DNA from: Paenibacillus jilunlii
GTDB lineage: Bacteria > Bacillota > Bacilli > Paenibacillales > Paenibacillaceae
Length of the DNA: 64,000 nt
NCBI RefSeq assembly: GCF_900102965.1
Contig: NZ_FNGM01000019.1
Span: 62,001-126,000, forward strand
Direction of reading: 5' to 3'
Shown here: positions 1-9,312 of the stretch, piece after piece
Position numbering within the stretch: the first letter of the stretch is position 1
Layout of the letters: each line of letters begins with the position of its first letter
Notes under the pieces: model-generated
The model's database searches: none
Told to the model about the DNA's origin: nothing
Seen by the model: only the letters and a program-made list of their open reading frames with translations
Program-made: the position numbers and the translations under genes

Positions 1-78
1 GGGCGACCAGGCCTTAGTGTCATCATTTTGGTACACTCAAGGCATGTGGAGTCGGTGGCGGTACTGGAGCTGAAGTAG
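1..78 (+). pseudogene. 3' remnant resembling the end of a TrmA/RlmD-type RNA methyltransferase gene
   Basis: An open frame enters at base 1 and ends with HSRHVESVAVLELK and a TAG at 76-78. TrmA/RlmD-family RNA m5U methyltransferases typically end with an HVE-x-V-x-L-L signature, which this matches. The residues before it do not look like the usual VDMFPxT segment, so this may be a recombination scar rather than an intact gene end. Similar tails occur at 42068-42115 and 51130-51179. It could also be a chance frame, because only 25 codons are visible. Confidence 0.3.
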
Positions 79-386
79 TACAGGGTGATATCCCCTTATT
101 TATCAAGGGTTTGTTCGCTGATACAAGAAGGTGAAAGTTAATGATACAGTGGACGTAATTACCAGTTGATGTGAATTTGATGTGAAAAAGCTAAATAAGC
201 GCCAGTAACTGGTAAGACGTACAATGCATAGAGAGCTGTGCGCTAACACGACTCTCCGGTACAATAGCCGCTTTTAAGGGCGGTTCGGCTTCACAGATGT
301 AAGGCTGGAGTAAAGATTGATGTAGATTTATAAAGGATATAACTGACCGCCAATACACTGTGACATCACTGGATTGGCGGTTTGTC
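79..386. other. intergenic stretch with one hairpin
   Basis: No convincing gene is seen here. A hairpin with 9-bp arms pairs ACCGCCAAT (346-354) with ATTGGCGGT (373-381). It sits just beyond the stop of the minus-strand TetR gene and could end transcription from either side, but the T-tract is poor. The small ORFs in this stretch have no recognisable features. Confidence 0.4.
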
Positions 387-1004
387 TTATTTATGGGCGG
401 ACTCAGACTGCGAACTTGGCGCAATACCTTTTATCATCAATTCTGTCCATTGGGCGGTATAAGGAATAATCTTTTCGTAGATTTGTGGGCTGGAGATGCC
501 TTCTACAATCGCTTGGAAATAAAGCAAAAGAAATTCATCTGAATATTTTAGATCAACCTTGCCTTCTTTACGACCGCGATGGAATAAATCCAGCATAATA
601 CTAAAGCTTTCCTTGGAGTATTGCTGCATCATCAAAGATAAGCCATCATCACCCTTCTTGGTGAAAAGATCCATCAAATCTAAATAAAACTTTTTGTTGA
701 TTTTGTCTAGATAATGGATTTTGTTCTGACTCATGGCAATGAGGGTTTCTTCGAAAGGTTTATTTTCGGCCATGATTCCCCGGGCGGTTTCCCCCATTTT
801 ATTCAAAAAATACTTAAAAACCTCATGGATAAGATTTTCTTTACTCCCGAAATATTTAAAAATCGTTGTTTTTCCAACGTTGGAATTTTCAGCAATCTCA
901 TCCATTGTTAAATTTTCTATGCCAGCATCGGTATTCATCAAATTAAAAGTTGCTTCTAAAACTTGATTTTTCTTCGCCTGTGTCCGCTTTTCAAAACCAT
1001 TCAT
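387..1004 (-). CDS. TetR/AcrR family transcriptional regulator
   Basis: A 205-residue protein of normal TetR length. Residues about 10-55 form the HTH: MDEIAENSNVGKTTIFKYFG matches the TetR recognition helix followed by the Y-x-Y/F-F-x-x-K-E-x-L segment. The rest is a helical ligand-binding domain with no recognisable ligand signature. It is divergent from the ABC exporter genes at 1327-3845 and probably represses them (inference from position). The 320-bp gap between them contains two perfect inverted repeats that could be operators. Confidence 0.85.
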   Translation of the reverse strand: MNGFEKRTQAKKNQVLEATFNLMNTDAGIENLTMDEIAENSNVGKTTIFKYFGSKENLIHEVFKYFLNKMGETARGIMAENKPFEETLIAMSQNKIHYLDKINKKFYLDLMDLFTKKGDDGLSLMMQQYSKESFSIMLDLFHRGRKEGKVDLKYSDEFLLLYFQAIVEGISSPQIYEKIIPYTAQWTELMIKGIAPSSQSESAHK

Positions 1005-1189
1005 TCCTCATTCCTGCTTTCTATCTAAAATGACTAAAAAAATAATTTCGGGGGAGTTTAGTTCATAATTTCTCTTCCTATTTATTATATAGCTATAGTT
1101 ATGAGTTATCAAGCGATGAATAGTTCTAAACTAACGTTTTTTTAATTGACTAGGCCAAGAAAAAGATATATAACTGAATATGTAAATGA

Positions 1190-1209
1190 ACTTTGGTTTA
1201 AAACAAAGT
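1190..1209. promoter_or_regulatory. inverted repeat, candidate TetR operator
   Basis: ACTTTG (1190-1195) and CAAAGT (1204-1209) form a perfect 6-bp inverted repeat with an 8-nt AT-rich spacer, in the divergent region between the TetR gene and the ABC exporter. Size and place fit a TetR-type operator. Binding is inferred. Confidence 0.3.
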
Positions 1210-1271
1210 GAATAATTAGAGGATATGAATTATAATTCTATTTACAGTTCATATCTCTCTGAGATTGAGCT

Positions 1272-1292
1272 TTGCTTTAAACTGGAAAGCAA
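1272..1292. promoter_or_regulatory. inverted repeat ahead of the ABC exporter start
   Basis: TTGCTTT (1272-1278) and AAAGCAA (1286-1292) form a perfect 7-bp inverted repeat, 7-nt loop, about 35 nt before the ABC ATPase start. It could be an operator or a leader hairpin in the exporter mRNA. Confidence 0.3.
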
Positions 1293-1326
1293 GTTACTAA
1301 AACTGTTTAGAAGGAGTTTTAGTGCT

Positions 1327-2208
1327 ATGGATAAAATTGTGAAAGTGCAAGGCTTGCAAAAAAAGTTCGGGAAATTTAAAGCGCTGCATGATGTGACATT
1401 CACAGTAAATGCTGGGGAAGTTGTGGGCTTTATTGGGCCAAATGGCGCGGGTAAGTCAACAACGATTCGTACTTTGCTGGGAATTATCAATCGTGATGCC
1501 GGGGACGTGAGGATCTTTGGCAAGGATGTATGGAAGGATAGCCTTGAGATTCATAAGCGAATTTCTTATGTTCCAGGGGATGTGGCTCTTTGGGGCAGCT
1601 TAACAGGCGGCGAAATTATTGATCTATTTATTAAATTACATGGCGGCGGAGACAAGAATAAACGTGACTATTTGATTAAACGTTTTGAACTCGACCCTAA
1701 GAAGAAGGCGAAAGGCTATTCAAAAGGAAATCGGCAAAAGGTCGGCTTGATTGCGGCTTTGTCCGTTGACTCCGATTTGTATATTTTCGATGAACCGACT
1801 TCTGGTCTTGACCCATTGATGGAAGCTGTCTTCCAAGATGAAGTTGAAAAAATTAAGCATGCAGGGAAAGCGATCTTACTATCTTCTCATATTTTGAGTG
1901 AAGTGGAACGTTTAGCAGATAAGGTGGCTATCATTCGTCAAGGAAAAGTCGTTGAAACCGGGACATTGGATGAATTGCGCCACTTAACTCGTTCTACTGT
2001 TACTTTGGTAACTGAAGGCGATGTGGTTAAGATGGCATCTGTTAACGGTGTCCATGATTTCAAACAAAAGGACAATCAAGCGACATTCTCTGCGGATAAT
2101 GAATATATCAATGATATTTTGACCGAAGCGGCAAAATTGGGTGTTAAGAAGTTTGAATCTGTACCGCCAACGCTTGAAGACTTATTCATGCGGCATTATG
2201 AAGTCTAA
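1327..2208 (+). CDS. ABC transporter ATP-binding protein (drug-exporter type)
   Basis: A 293-residue ABC ATPase that powers the permease starting 23 bp downstream. Walker A is GPNGAGKST, the signature is YSKGNRQKV and Walker B is LYIFDEPTSGLDP. The C-terminal third is the variable extension usual in DrrA-like exporter ATPases. The ATG at 1327 is preferred over an upstream frame start at 1225 because AAGGAG lies just before it and homology to ABC ATPases begins there (MDKIVKVQGLQKKFG). With the next gene it should form an ABC-2-type efflux system, probably controlled by the divergent TetR protein. The substrate cannot be told from sequence. Confidence 0.85.
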   Translation: MDKIVKVQGLQKKFGKFKALHDVTFTVNAGEVVGFIGPNGAGKSTTIRTLLGIINRDAGDVRIFGKDVWKDSLEIHKRISYVPGDVALWGSLTGGEIIDLFIKLHGGGDKNKRDYLIKRFELDPKKKAKGYSKGNRQKVGLIAALSVDSDLYIFDEPTSGLDPLMEAVFQDEVEKIKHAGKAILLSSHILSEVERLADKVAIIRQGKVVETGTLDELRHLTRSTVTLVTEGDVVKMASVNGVHDFKQKDNQATFSADNEYINDILTEAAKLGVKKFESVPPTLEDLFMRHYEV

Positions 2209-2231
2209 GAGTTGGAACGGAGGAAAATGCG

Positions 2232-3845
2232 ATGAAAGAAAAATTTGCACGTTGGAATGTACTATTTGTGCAGTATCTGAAACGTGATTGGAAAAAAATA
2301 ATTATTTGGATTTTAGGTCTGGGTTTATTTTCAGCCGGTTATGTTCCAGCTTTTGAAGAAATCGGCAAGGGGCAAGGTTTGCTGGGGATGTATGAGACCT
2401 TGCAAAATCCCGCAATGATCTCAATGGTCGGGCCGACACCGGTTGACACCGCAGCTGATTATACTTTGGGTGCAATGTATGCGCACGAAATGTTGTTATT
2501 CTGTGGTTTGTTTGCGATGATTATAGCTGCTTTGCATGTTGTGAGCCATACCCGTAAAGAAGAAGAGCATGGTCTTACTGAACTGGTGCGCTCCTTTCAA
2601 GTAGGCCGTCAAGCCAATTCGTTTGCTGTGATTGCCGAAGTAGTGCTTATCAATATTTTAATGGCGCTTTTTATAGGCGGGGTTATGACTAGCTTTGGTG
2701 TAGATACGATTTCGGCCGAAGGATCATTCTTGTTTGGCGCATCAATCGGGATAGCTGGTATTTTGGGAGCGGTGATTGCGTTAGTTATGGCGCAAATTAT
2801 GCCAACTTCATCCGGTGCAACTGGTTCATCGCTGGGAATTGTAGGTTTACTCTACATTGTTCGTGCTGGTACGGATGTATCGAATGTTGATTTCTCAATG
2901 ATCAATCCTATGGGTTGGACCTATCTGACTTATCCATTTACTGAAAACAATTGGGTTCCCCTGATTTTGGCCGTAGTCTTTAGTGTGATTGTAGTGATCA
3001 TTGCTTTTGCCCTTGAGGGCGGTCGAGATATGGGGGCTGGTTATTTACCAGAAAGAGAAGGGCGTGAGGCAGCGAAACAATCATTGTTGTCCGTACCTGG
3101 CTTGTTTATCAAGCTTAACAAAGGCATAATGATTAGCTGGTTGATTGCTTTTGTAATCATGGGAGCAGCCTATGGTTCGATTTATGGAGATATGCAGACC
3201 TTCCTTGGAAGCAATGAAATGATGAGTCAAATGTTTACGATAGCAGGGGTTTCAATCGAAGAATCGTTCACGGGGACCATCATGATGGTTATGATTGGCT
3301 TGGTTTCCATCTTACCCATTGCTATCGTTAATAAACTTTTTTCGGAAGAATTGCGCCTGCATTTGAGCCAGCTGTATTCTACAAAAGTGACTCGAACCCA
3401 GCTCTATTGGACGAGTGTCATTTTGGCAATTGCTGCTGGAGTCGTTGGAGTTCTGCTGGCTTCAGGCGGGCTTGGCGGTACAGCAATCTCTGCAATGGGT
3501 GACGGCTCATCTATGAATATGGGAGACTTCATCGCCGCAGGCTATAACTTCCTGCCTTCTGTGTTGTTCTTTACCGGGCTTGCAGCTTTGGCTTTAGGCT
3601 GGGCACCAAAACTAGGTAAAGCTATTTATGCTTATCTTGGCTATTCTTTTGCTTTAAACTACTTTGGCGGAATTTTAGATTTGCCGGAATGGTTTTCAAA
3701 AACAGCTATTCAAAGTTGGGTTCCACGGATGCCAATCGATAAGTTTGATGGAGCAACCTTTATTACGATGACAGTGATTAGTATGGCCTTGATGGTGTTT
3801 GGCTATATTGGATATCGCAAACGGGATATGGTTGAAGGAGCTTAA
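2232..3845 (+). CDS. ABC-2-type exporter permease, two-module
   Basis: A 537-residue membrane protein with about 12 predicted hydrophobic segments in two halves, beginning with IIIWILGLGLFSAGYV. The size and the paired halves match the large permeases of the tetronasin/polyketide exporter type (family-level resemblance only). It follows its ATPase with a GGAGG site ahead of ATG 2232. The pair probably expels a hydrophobic antibiotic or lipid-like compound; the role is inferred from TetR control and type. A strong bidirectional terminator follows. Confidence 0.8.
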   Translation: MKEKFARWNVLFVQYLKRDWKKIIIWILGLGLFSAGYVPAFEEIGKGQGLLGMYETLQNPAMISMVGPTPVDTAADYTLGAMYAHEMLLFCGLFAMIIAALHVVSHTRKEEEHGLTELVRSFQVGRQANSFAVIAEVVLINILMALFIGGVMTSFGVDTISAEGSFLFGASIGIAGILGAVIALVMAQIMPTSSGATGSSLGIVGLLYIVRAGTDVSNVDFSMINPMGWTYLTYPFTENNWVPLILAVVFSVIVVIIAFALEGGRDMGAGYLPEREGREAAKQSLLSVPGLFIKLNKGIMISWLIAFVIMGAAYGSIYGDMQTFLGSNEMMSQMFTIAGVSIEESFTGTIMMVMIGLVSILPIAIVNKLFSEELRLHLSQLYSTKVTRTQLYWTSVILAIAAGVVGVLLASGGLGGTAISAMGDGSSMNMGDFIAAGYNFLPSVLFFTGLAALALGWAPKLGKAIYAYLGYSFALNYFGGILDLPEWFSKTAIQSWVPRMPIDKFDGATFITMTVISMALMVFGYIGYRKRDMVEGA

Positions 3846-3896
3846 CAGTTGTAGAAATTGTCATCTCCACCGTCTTTATAAACAGGAAAATTGAAG

Positions 3897-3945
3897 AAAA
3901 AAATCTCTATTTCTTTGATTAGCGAAGAAATTAGAGATTTTTTTA
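3897..3945. terminator. bidirectional intrinsic terminator
   Basis: A hairpin with arms AATCTCTA.TTTCTT and its complement is flanked by A-run and T-run, so it can stop both the rightward ABC exporter and the leftward FtsX operon, whose genes converge here. Confidence 0.8.
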
Positions 3946-3959
3946 TTACCGGTTTTGAA

Positions 3960-6548
3960 TCAAGTCATATCATCCCGAAGCGCGTCAATAATATTTTCTC
4001 TTTTAATCTTGCTAATGGCATACAGCATTGTAATGAACACCACAAGGAACACGCTGAACACGCTTATTCCGATACTGCCCCACGGGAACACAAAATCGAT
4101 ATTGTCCGCTCCCCCGGCGACCATCCCTTTGTAAATCAGCCAAGAAGAGATTGCCGCTATGGGAAGCCCGAAGATTAGCGCCCTCATGCCATAAAAGGCA
4201 CACTCGAAATTCATCATCTTTTGGAAATCGCGTTCAGACATCCCCACCGAGCGGAGCATGGCAAGCTCCCGCCGGCGCAGCTTGATATTCGTGGAAATCG
4301 TATTGAACACATTGGCAACCGCAATCAGCGAAATCATAATGATAAAAGTATAAGCGAACACGTTGGCAATGAATATCATATTGCGGTTCTCATCAAGCAC
4401 TTTAGAAAAATTATACAGGGTATAATTGGATTTAACTCCCGCACCCTTAATCATCGCTTCCATTTTAGCCGCCGATTGTATGGGAGTCTTTGACCGAAAG
4501 GTCATGCCCTTAATAGCCACATGGGTATCAGGGGTTTCAAACTTCTCTTTGAGCGAATAGGGGGCCATCACCCTAAAAATGAACGGATTATTCGACCCGG
4601 ACTTTTCTAAGATCGGGAGTGTATCAGGCGGCACGGTATTGACAAACTTAATGCTTACGTTTCGTCCCTGTTCCATCTTTGGCTTGCCATTTGTTTCGGG
4701 AGCGATGGTAAAATTCATGGAAGAACTCTTGAATATATCAATAAACTCGTCAAGCTCATGCTCCCGATTGGCTTTCATGTGGCTTGTCACTTTGGCAACA
4801 GCGATTATTTTTGCATTTTGCCCGGTATATTCCTCTGCGGGCAAGCCCAAGCCTTTGATCATATTCAGATAGGTGCTGTCATCAAGAAACTGGAGCTCCA
4901 TTGGCAGATTAACCTTTTCGTCCGGCGAATGTGAACCCGCGTATTTCCAGTAATCGTCTGAAAGATCGCTTGCTTTGGCAGCACATGAATATTTCATAAG
5001 CGCTTGATACGAGCCTTCGTAAACACCGCCTGTGGTTTTTAGTTTGTCGTAAAGCGGCAACATTTCGCTATCGTCCATGTCCTGTGTGGCAACACCGATG
5101 TCATAGGTAGTAAACACTACTGCCCGCTCCGACGCCTGTTTCAAATCCGTTACAAAAGCACTGGTCGATATAAACAGCACTACGCTTAAAACAAGTGATA
5201 GCACAATGCTGCGATAACGTTTCTTGTTTCTTTTAAAATTCTTTAGCGCAAGGGTTCCCTCCAAACCGTAAATACGCTGCGCCAGTTTTGACGTTTTCAC
5301 AGCTTTGGATTCAACTTTGACCTCGTTTGTCTGGCGGATACTCTCCATAACGGGAGTGCTTGCGGCCTTTCGAGCGGGAATATAGGCCGAAATCAGAATG
5401 GTAACCATGCTAACCGCCGCCGCAACGACAATTACGGGGATGGACACTGTCAAGGTTAAAGGTACGTTGCTGTACATAATGTCCCCGAAATTCCTGGCGA
5501 CAACGGAAATCACAAGCCTGATACTGCCTATGCCGGCAATAACTCCAATCGGTATGCCGACCGCACCAATGCAAAGTCCCTCAAACAGCACCGAATTTCG
5601 CAGCTGCCTCGCTGTGGCCCCCACCGACGAGAGAATCCCGAACTGGTGTGTTCGCTCGTTCAGCGATATGTTGAACGAATTATAAATCAGAAAAATCGAG
5701 CCTATCATGATCAAGGCAACCAAAATGCCGCCAACCGAGTACAGAAGCGTGTTGAATATATTATCGTCCGACAGACCCATGAAGCGCAGCACATTATCGT
5801 TAAAGACGTAAGTCCCGGTTCCGGCTGTGCTGCTTGCGTAAGCGTGAACACCACGCGGGTTTTTAAGTGTGACAAATAGGTTTAAGCTGTCCGCTGTGTC
5901 CCCGGCATCTGCTTTCGTTATCAATGTATATCCCGGCGCGGAAGGTTCCTCAATACCGGGTAAATAGTAGATACCGACAACATTGTAGGTTCTCTTGGCT
6001 TTTGGCATAAGAGTTTCTTTCCCGGAAATGTAAGGGTCGTGTTGACCGAGATTCTTGTTGCCATTCATGCGGTTTCCGACAGCAAGTGAAAGCGTGTCAC
6101 CCTCCGCGAATTTAACGCCGCTGTTTACTTCGGCGCTCATCGGAACAAGAATCTCCCCGCTGTTTTCAGGCAGCCTGCCGGACATCAGGCTGATGGGCAA
6201 GGTATCAAAGGCTTTCTTGCTAAATCCGGCCATAAAAAGATACGGCTTTTTGGGGTTTTTTCCTCCGTCAAGTTTTGCGTAGCCGATATTTTCAAATGTT
6301 GCGGTGTTTGCAACTCCCTTGTCGAGAGTTCGTTCCTGTGCGAAAGAGGAATCAACGTTCAAAAACTCGACGTGCCAACCGCCGTATTTCTGGGCCGCGC
6401 CGTTTGCCAGATAGTTCAGCAGGGAAACCCCAAAGGTGGCTACGCCCGTGATCATGGCGGCGGACAGAACAACTCCGATAATCGTGACAATCGTTCGGGT
6501 ACGGCTTTTTTTCATGCTTTGGAGGGTGACTTTGTTAAAAATGTTCAT
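3960..6548 (-). CDS. FtsX-domain ABC transporter permease
   Basis: An 862-residue permease. There is an N-terminal transmembrane segment (about 20-45), a large extracellular domain, a three-helix FtsX cluster (about 270-400), a further single helix near 445, a second extracellular domain, and a C-terminal three-helix cluster with the typical LRRRELAMLRSVGMSE loop. This is the architecture of MacB/FtsX-like permeases of antimicrobial-peptide or lipoprotein-type transporters. Its start overlaps the stop of the ATPase gene by 4 nt (ATGA), so the two are translationally coupled. The linked two-component pair suggests a sensing and detoxifying unit for cell-envelope-active compounds (inference). 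Confidence 0.85.
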   Translation of the reverse strand: MNIFNKVTLQSMKKSRTRTIVTIIGVVLSAAMITGVATFGVSLLNYLANGAAQKYGGWHVEFLNVDSSFAQERTLDKGVANTATFENIGYAKLDGGKNPKKPYLFMAGFSKKAFDTLPISLMSGRLPENSGEILVPMSAEVNSGVKFAEGDTLSLAVGNRMNGNKNLGQHDPYISGKETLMPKAKRTYNVVGIYYLPGIEEPSAPGYTLITKADAGDTADSLNLFVTLKNPRGVHAYASSTAGTGTYVFNDNVLRFMGLSDDNIFNTLLYSVGGILVALIMIGSIFLIYNSFNISLNERTHQFGILSSVGATARQLRNSVLFEGLCIGAVGIPIGVIAGIGSIRLVISVVARNFGDIMYSNVPLTLTVSIPVIVVAAAVSMVTILISAYIPARKAASTPVMESIRQTNEVKVESKAVKTSKLAQRIYGLEGTLALKNFKRNKKRYRSIVLSLVLSVVLFISTSAFVTDLKQASERAVVFTTYDIGVATQDMDDSEMLPLYDKLKTTGGVYEGSYQALMKYSCAAKASDLSDDYWKYAGSHSPDEKVNLPMELQFLDDSTYLNMIKGLGLPAEEYTGQNAKIIAVAKVTSHMKANREHELDEFIDIFKSSSMNFTIAPETNGKPKMEQGRNVSIKFVNTVPPDTLPILEKSGSNNPFIFRVMAPYSLKEKFETPDTHVAIKGMTFRSKTPIQSAAKMEAMIKGAGVKSNYTLYNFSKVLDENRNMIFIANVFAYTFIIMISLIAVANVFNTISTNIKLRRRELAMLRSVGMSERDFQKMMNFECAFYGMRALIFGLPIAAISSWLIYKGMVAGGADNIDFVFPWGSIGISVFSVFLVVFITMLYAISKIKRENIIDALRDDMT

Positions 6549-7228
6549 GGCCGCACCCTCTCGTCCCGCACCACTTTGCCGTCTGATATGCCGATAATGC
6601 GGTCTGCCTGCAGAGCGATATTTTCGTCATGGGTGACGAGGAGCAGGGTCTGCCCATATTTTTTATTGCTTTCTTTCAGCAGCTTGATGATTTCATGCCC
6701 ATTCCGGCTGTCCAAACTGCCCGTAGGTTCGTCGGCAAGCATGACCGCCGGGGCGTTCATCAAAGCGCGTCCTATGGAAACACGTTGTTGCTGACCGCCG
6801 GAAAGCTGGTTGGGTAAATGCGTTTTGCGGTCTTGCAGCCCAAGCATTTCGAGCAGGTCATTCAGCCGTTCCTCGTTGACCTTGCGCTTGTCCATCAGGA
6901 TAGGCAAGGTGATGTTTTCCACCACATTCAGAGTGGGAATGAGGTTGTGAAACTGGTAGATCAGCCCAACCTGCCGCCTGCGGAAAATGGCGAGTTTTTC
7001 ATTGCTTTGGGCATATACATCCTGCTCCTCCAAATACACCTTTCCGCTTGTCGGCACGTCCACGCCGCCGATGATGTGAAGCAATGTGGATTTGCCGGAG
7101 CCGGAGGAGCCGATGATTGCGGTAAACTCCCCCTTTTCGATGGTAAGCGAAACATGGTCTAGCGCAGTAACTTGATTTTCGGCCTTGCCGTAGAGCTTGC
7201 ATAGATTTTCAATTTTTAAAAACTCCAT
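6545..7228 (-). CDS. ABC transporter ATP-binding protein (LolD/MacB class)
   Basis: A 227-residue ATPase, standard size for the LolD/BceA class. Walker A is GSSGSGKST, the signature is LSGGQQQRVSIGRAL and Walker B is VMLADEPTGSLD. It partners the FtsX-domain permease, whose start overlaps its stop. The histidine kinase gene ends 82 bp upstream in the same direction, so sensor, regulator, ATPase and permease are probably one regulon, with a possible extra promoter in the 82-bp gap. Confidence 0.9.
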   Translation of the reverse strand: MEFLKIENLCKLYGKAENQVTALDHVSLTIEKGEFTAIIGSSGSGKSTLLHIIGGVDVPTSGKVYLEEQDVYAQSNEKLAIFRRRQVGLIYQFHNLIPTLNVVENITLPILMDKRKVNEERLNDLLEMLGLQDRKTHLPNQLSGGQQQRVSIGRALMNAPAVMLADEPTGSLDSRNGHEIIKLLKESNKKYGQTLLLVTHDENIALQADRIIGISDGKVVRDERVRP

Positions 7229-7310
7229 TATGTGAGTCTCCTATCTCATGGTTTACCCATATAATAGAACCTTCAACTTACATCTCTGTGACTTTCAGGT
7301 GAGAGATACG

Positions 7311-8300
7311 TCACTTTGGGAAACGAATGGCAAATAACGCGCCGCCCTGCGGGTGATTTTTTGCGGTAATCGTCCCTCCTTGACGGGTTATAATCATCCT
7401 GCAGAGAGAAAGTCCAATTCCGTAGCCTGTAGCGTTTGGGGATTTCCCACGATAGAACCGGTCAAACAGGGAGGGTAAATCTTCTTTTTCAAAGCCTGCG
7501 CCGCTGTCGTGGATGGTAATCTCAGTAAACAGCGGGTTGTCCGTGCAGACAATTTCAATCTTCCCGTTATCGCCTGCGCTTTCCATGCAATTTTTGAGGA
7601 TATTCTGAATGGCTTCCGAAAGCCAACCTGAATCGCCCTGAATAAATATCCCTTCCGGTGCGTCTATTTGCAGATCAATATCATGCAGTTCCATGGGGAT
7701 CAGGAACGGGCGAAGCGCGGCGTTTATCAAGTGGTGTACATCGATCTGCCCGCTTTGGAACACCACAATGCCCGCGTCCAAACGGGATAATTTCAATAGG
7801 GAAGTAATCAGCCAATCCATCCGCACAAGCAATTCCTCTGTTTCCCGCACAAATGCTTTCCGCTCGTTCTCATTAGGGTTATTCGCTAACAATGACAGAA
7901 TGAGGTTCGCGGAGGTGAGCGGGGTTCGGAGTTGATGGGCGATGTCGGCCAGCGAATCGGCAAGATGTTTTTTTTCTTTTTTGAGCGCGTCGTTTTGGTC
8001 CCGGATACGCAGCGTCATTTTTGTTATCTCGCTGTGCAGAATGGAAAGTTCGCCCTCGTCCGATTCACCAATATACAGATGGTCAGCATTATGAAGTACA
8101 AGATCGATTTGATTTGAAATCCGCGCAATGCTTTTGTACCGGGCTTGGGTAAACGCGACAAACGCTGTGCCAAAGGCAGCGGCAGAAGCAATGGCAAGGA
8201 CTCCCGCCGCCGCATTGATTGCAAATCCCAGCATAACAGCGGCAGCAGCCATTACGGAGAACAAAATGGCAAACTGCCGAAACTCTCTATTCCGAAGCAT
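7311..8300 (-). CDS. sensor histidine kinase of the FtsX transporter cassette
   Basis: A 329-residue kinase with two N-terminal transmembrane helices (about 10-50) and almost no extracellular loop, which is typical of intramembrane-sensing kinases of peptide-antibiotic detoxification modules. The phospho-accepting His is near residue 122 (DIAHQLRTPL). An HATPase domain follows with N (NILKNCMES) and G boxes (GAGFEKEDL, GYGIGLSLC). It overlaps the regulator gene by 14 nt. It probably senses flux or stress through the ABC transporter rather than a ligand directly (inference from class). Confidence 0.88.
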   Translation of the reverse strand: MLRNREFRQFAILFSVMAAAAVMLGFAINAAAGVLAIASAAAFGTAFVAFTQARYKSIARISNQIDLVLHNADHLYIGESDEGELSILHSEITKMTLRIRDQNDALKKEKKHLADSLADIAHQLRTPLTSANLILSLLANNPNENERKAFVRETEELLVRMDWLITSLLKLSRLDAGIVVFQSGQIDVHHLINAALRPFLIPMELHDIDLQIDAPEGIFIQGDSGWLSEAIQNILKNCMESAGDNGKIEIVCTDNPLFTEITIHDSGAGFEKEDLPSLFDRFYRGKSPNATGYGIGLSLCRMIITRQGGTITAKNHPQGGALFAIRFPK

Positions 8301-8973
8301 ACCCGCCCCCCAATCTATACCCCGTCCCGCGAACGGTCAGAATAATTTGCGGGCTTGCCGGGTCGTTCTCGATCTTCTCCCGCAAGCGTTTGATGTACAC
8401 GGTCAGTGTATTGTCATTGACAAACTCGCCCGCCGCGTCCCACAATTCGTCAAGCAGCCTCCCCCTCGTGATAATACTTTTTGGGTTGCTAATAAACACC
8501 AGCAACAAGCGGTATTCTAATGCTGAAAGAAAAACCTCGCTGCCGTTTTTTTTCACAATGCCGCTTGCCGTATCGACATGAAGCCCGCGAATTTCAAAAT
8601 CCGGCCCGGGACGCCCGCTTTTTCGCAAGGCGGTTCCAATTCGCGCAATCAATTCACGCGGACGAAAAGGCTTGGTGATATAGTCGTCCGCGCCCAAGTT
8701 CAGCCCGGTAACAACACTCGACTCATCGCCGGAAGCTGTCAGGAAGATAACGGGAACATCCCCAGTTTCTTTGATTTCCGTGCAAACCGTAAAGCCATTT
8801 CCGTCAGGCAAAGAAATATCAATCAATGCCAAGTCAAATGTATTCCCGGCAAGTGCGGCAAGGGCTTCACTCCGTGTAGGGGCATGGGTGACTGTAAATC
8901 CCTCCGAGCGAAGCAAAAGTATAAGGTTTTTAGCGATTGTCTTATCGTCCTCAACCAAAAATATCCGTTTCAT
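8287..8973 (-). CDS. OmpR-family response regulator
   Basis: A 228-residue regulator. The receiver domain has the acidic pocket VEDD (8-10), phospho-acceptor D52 (LIDISLPDG) and the conserved K in DYITKPF. The C-terminal winged helix ends with the usual VRGTGYRL. It is the first gene of the leftward operon that includes the kinase, ATPase and FtsX permease. The likely target is its own operon promoter within 8974-9312. Confidence 0.9.
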   Translation of the reverse strand: MKRIFLVEDDKTIAKNLILLLRSEGFTVTHAPTRSEALAALAGNTFDLALIDISLPDGNGFTVCTEIKETGDVPVIFLTASGDESSVVTGLNLGADDYITKPFRPRELIARIGTALRKSGRPGPDFEIRGLHVDTASGIVKKNGSEVFLSALEYRLLLVFISNPKSIITRGRLLDELWDAAGEFVNDNTLTVYIKRLREKIENDPASPQIILTVRGTGYRLGGGYASE

Positions 8974-9312
8974 TTATGTTCATCATCCTTTACTTTACTG
9001 CTCTTATATCATCCGTCAGCCGGTTTTTCGGCGTCAAGCCTAACACCTCCATAACTATTAAATTTCTTTTGACGGAAATATACAAGCAGGGCGGCATTAA
9101 AGGTCAGCAATCCAGGCAAACAGCTTGGTATCCAGTCTGGTTCCGAAAGGCTTCTTTGCGTCCTGTGAGATTTTTTCCTTTTTCTAAGGCTACTATAAGT
9201 GGGGTATACCTATTTGAGAAGATATGAGTAAAAATATCCCATTTGTGCTACGCTATGTTTAGTATGTTTGAAGATTTGGAGGGGACGAAGCAAATAGTTG
9301 AGGAGAGATTAA
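8974..9312. other. divergent intergenic region
   Basis: This 339-bp region separates the leftward two-component/ABC operon from the rightward lipoprotein gene, so it must hold promoters for both. I see AT-rich stretches but no convincing operator repeat. A GGAGG-like site precedes the lipoprotein start. Confidence 0.4.

Noticed and set aside
191..424. 77-codon minus-strand ORF downstream of the TetR gene
   Set aside because: No ribosome site, no recognisable feature, overlaps the end of the TetR gene and a hairpin.
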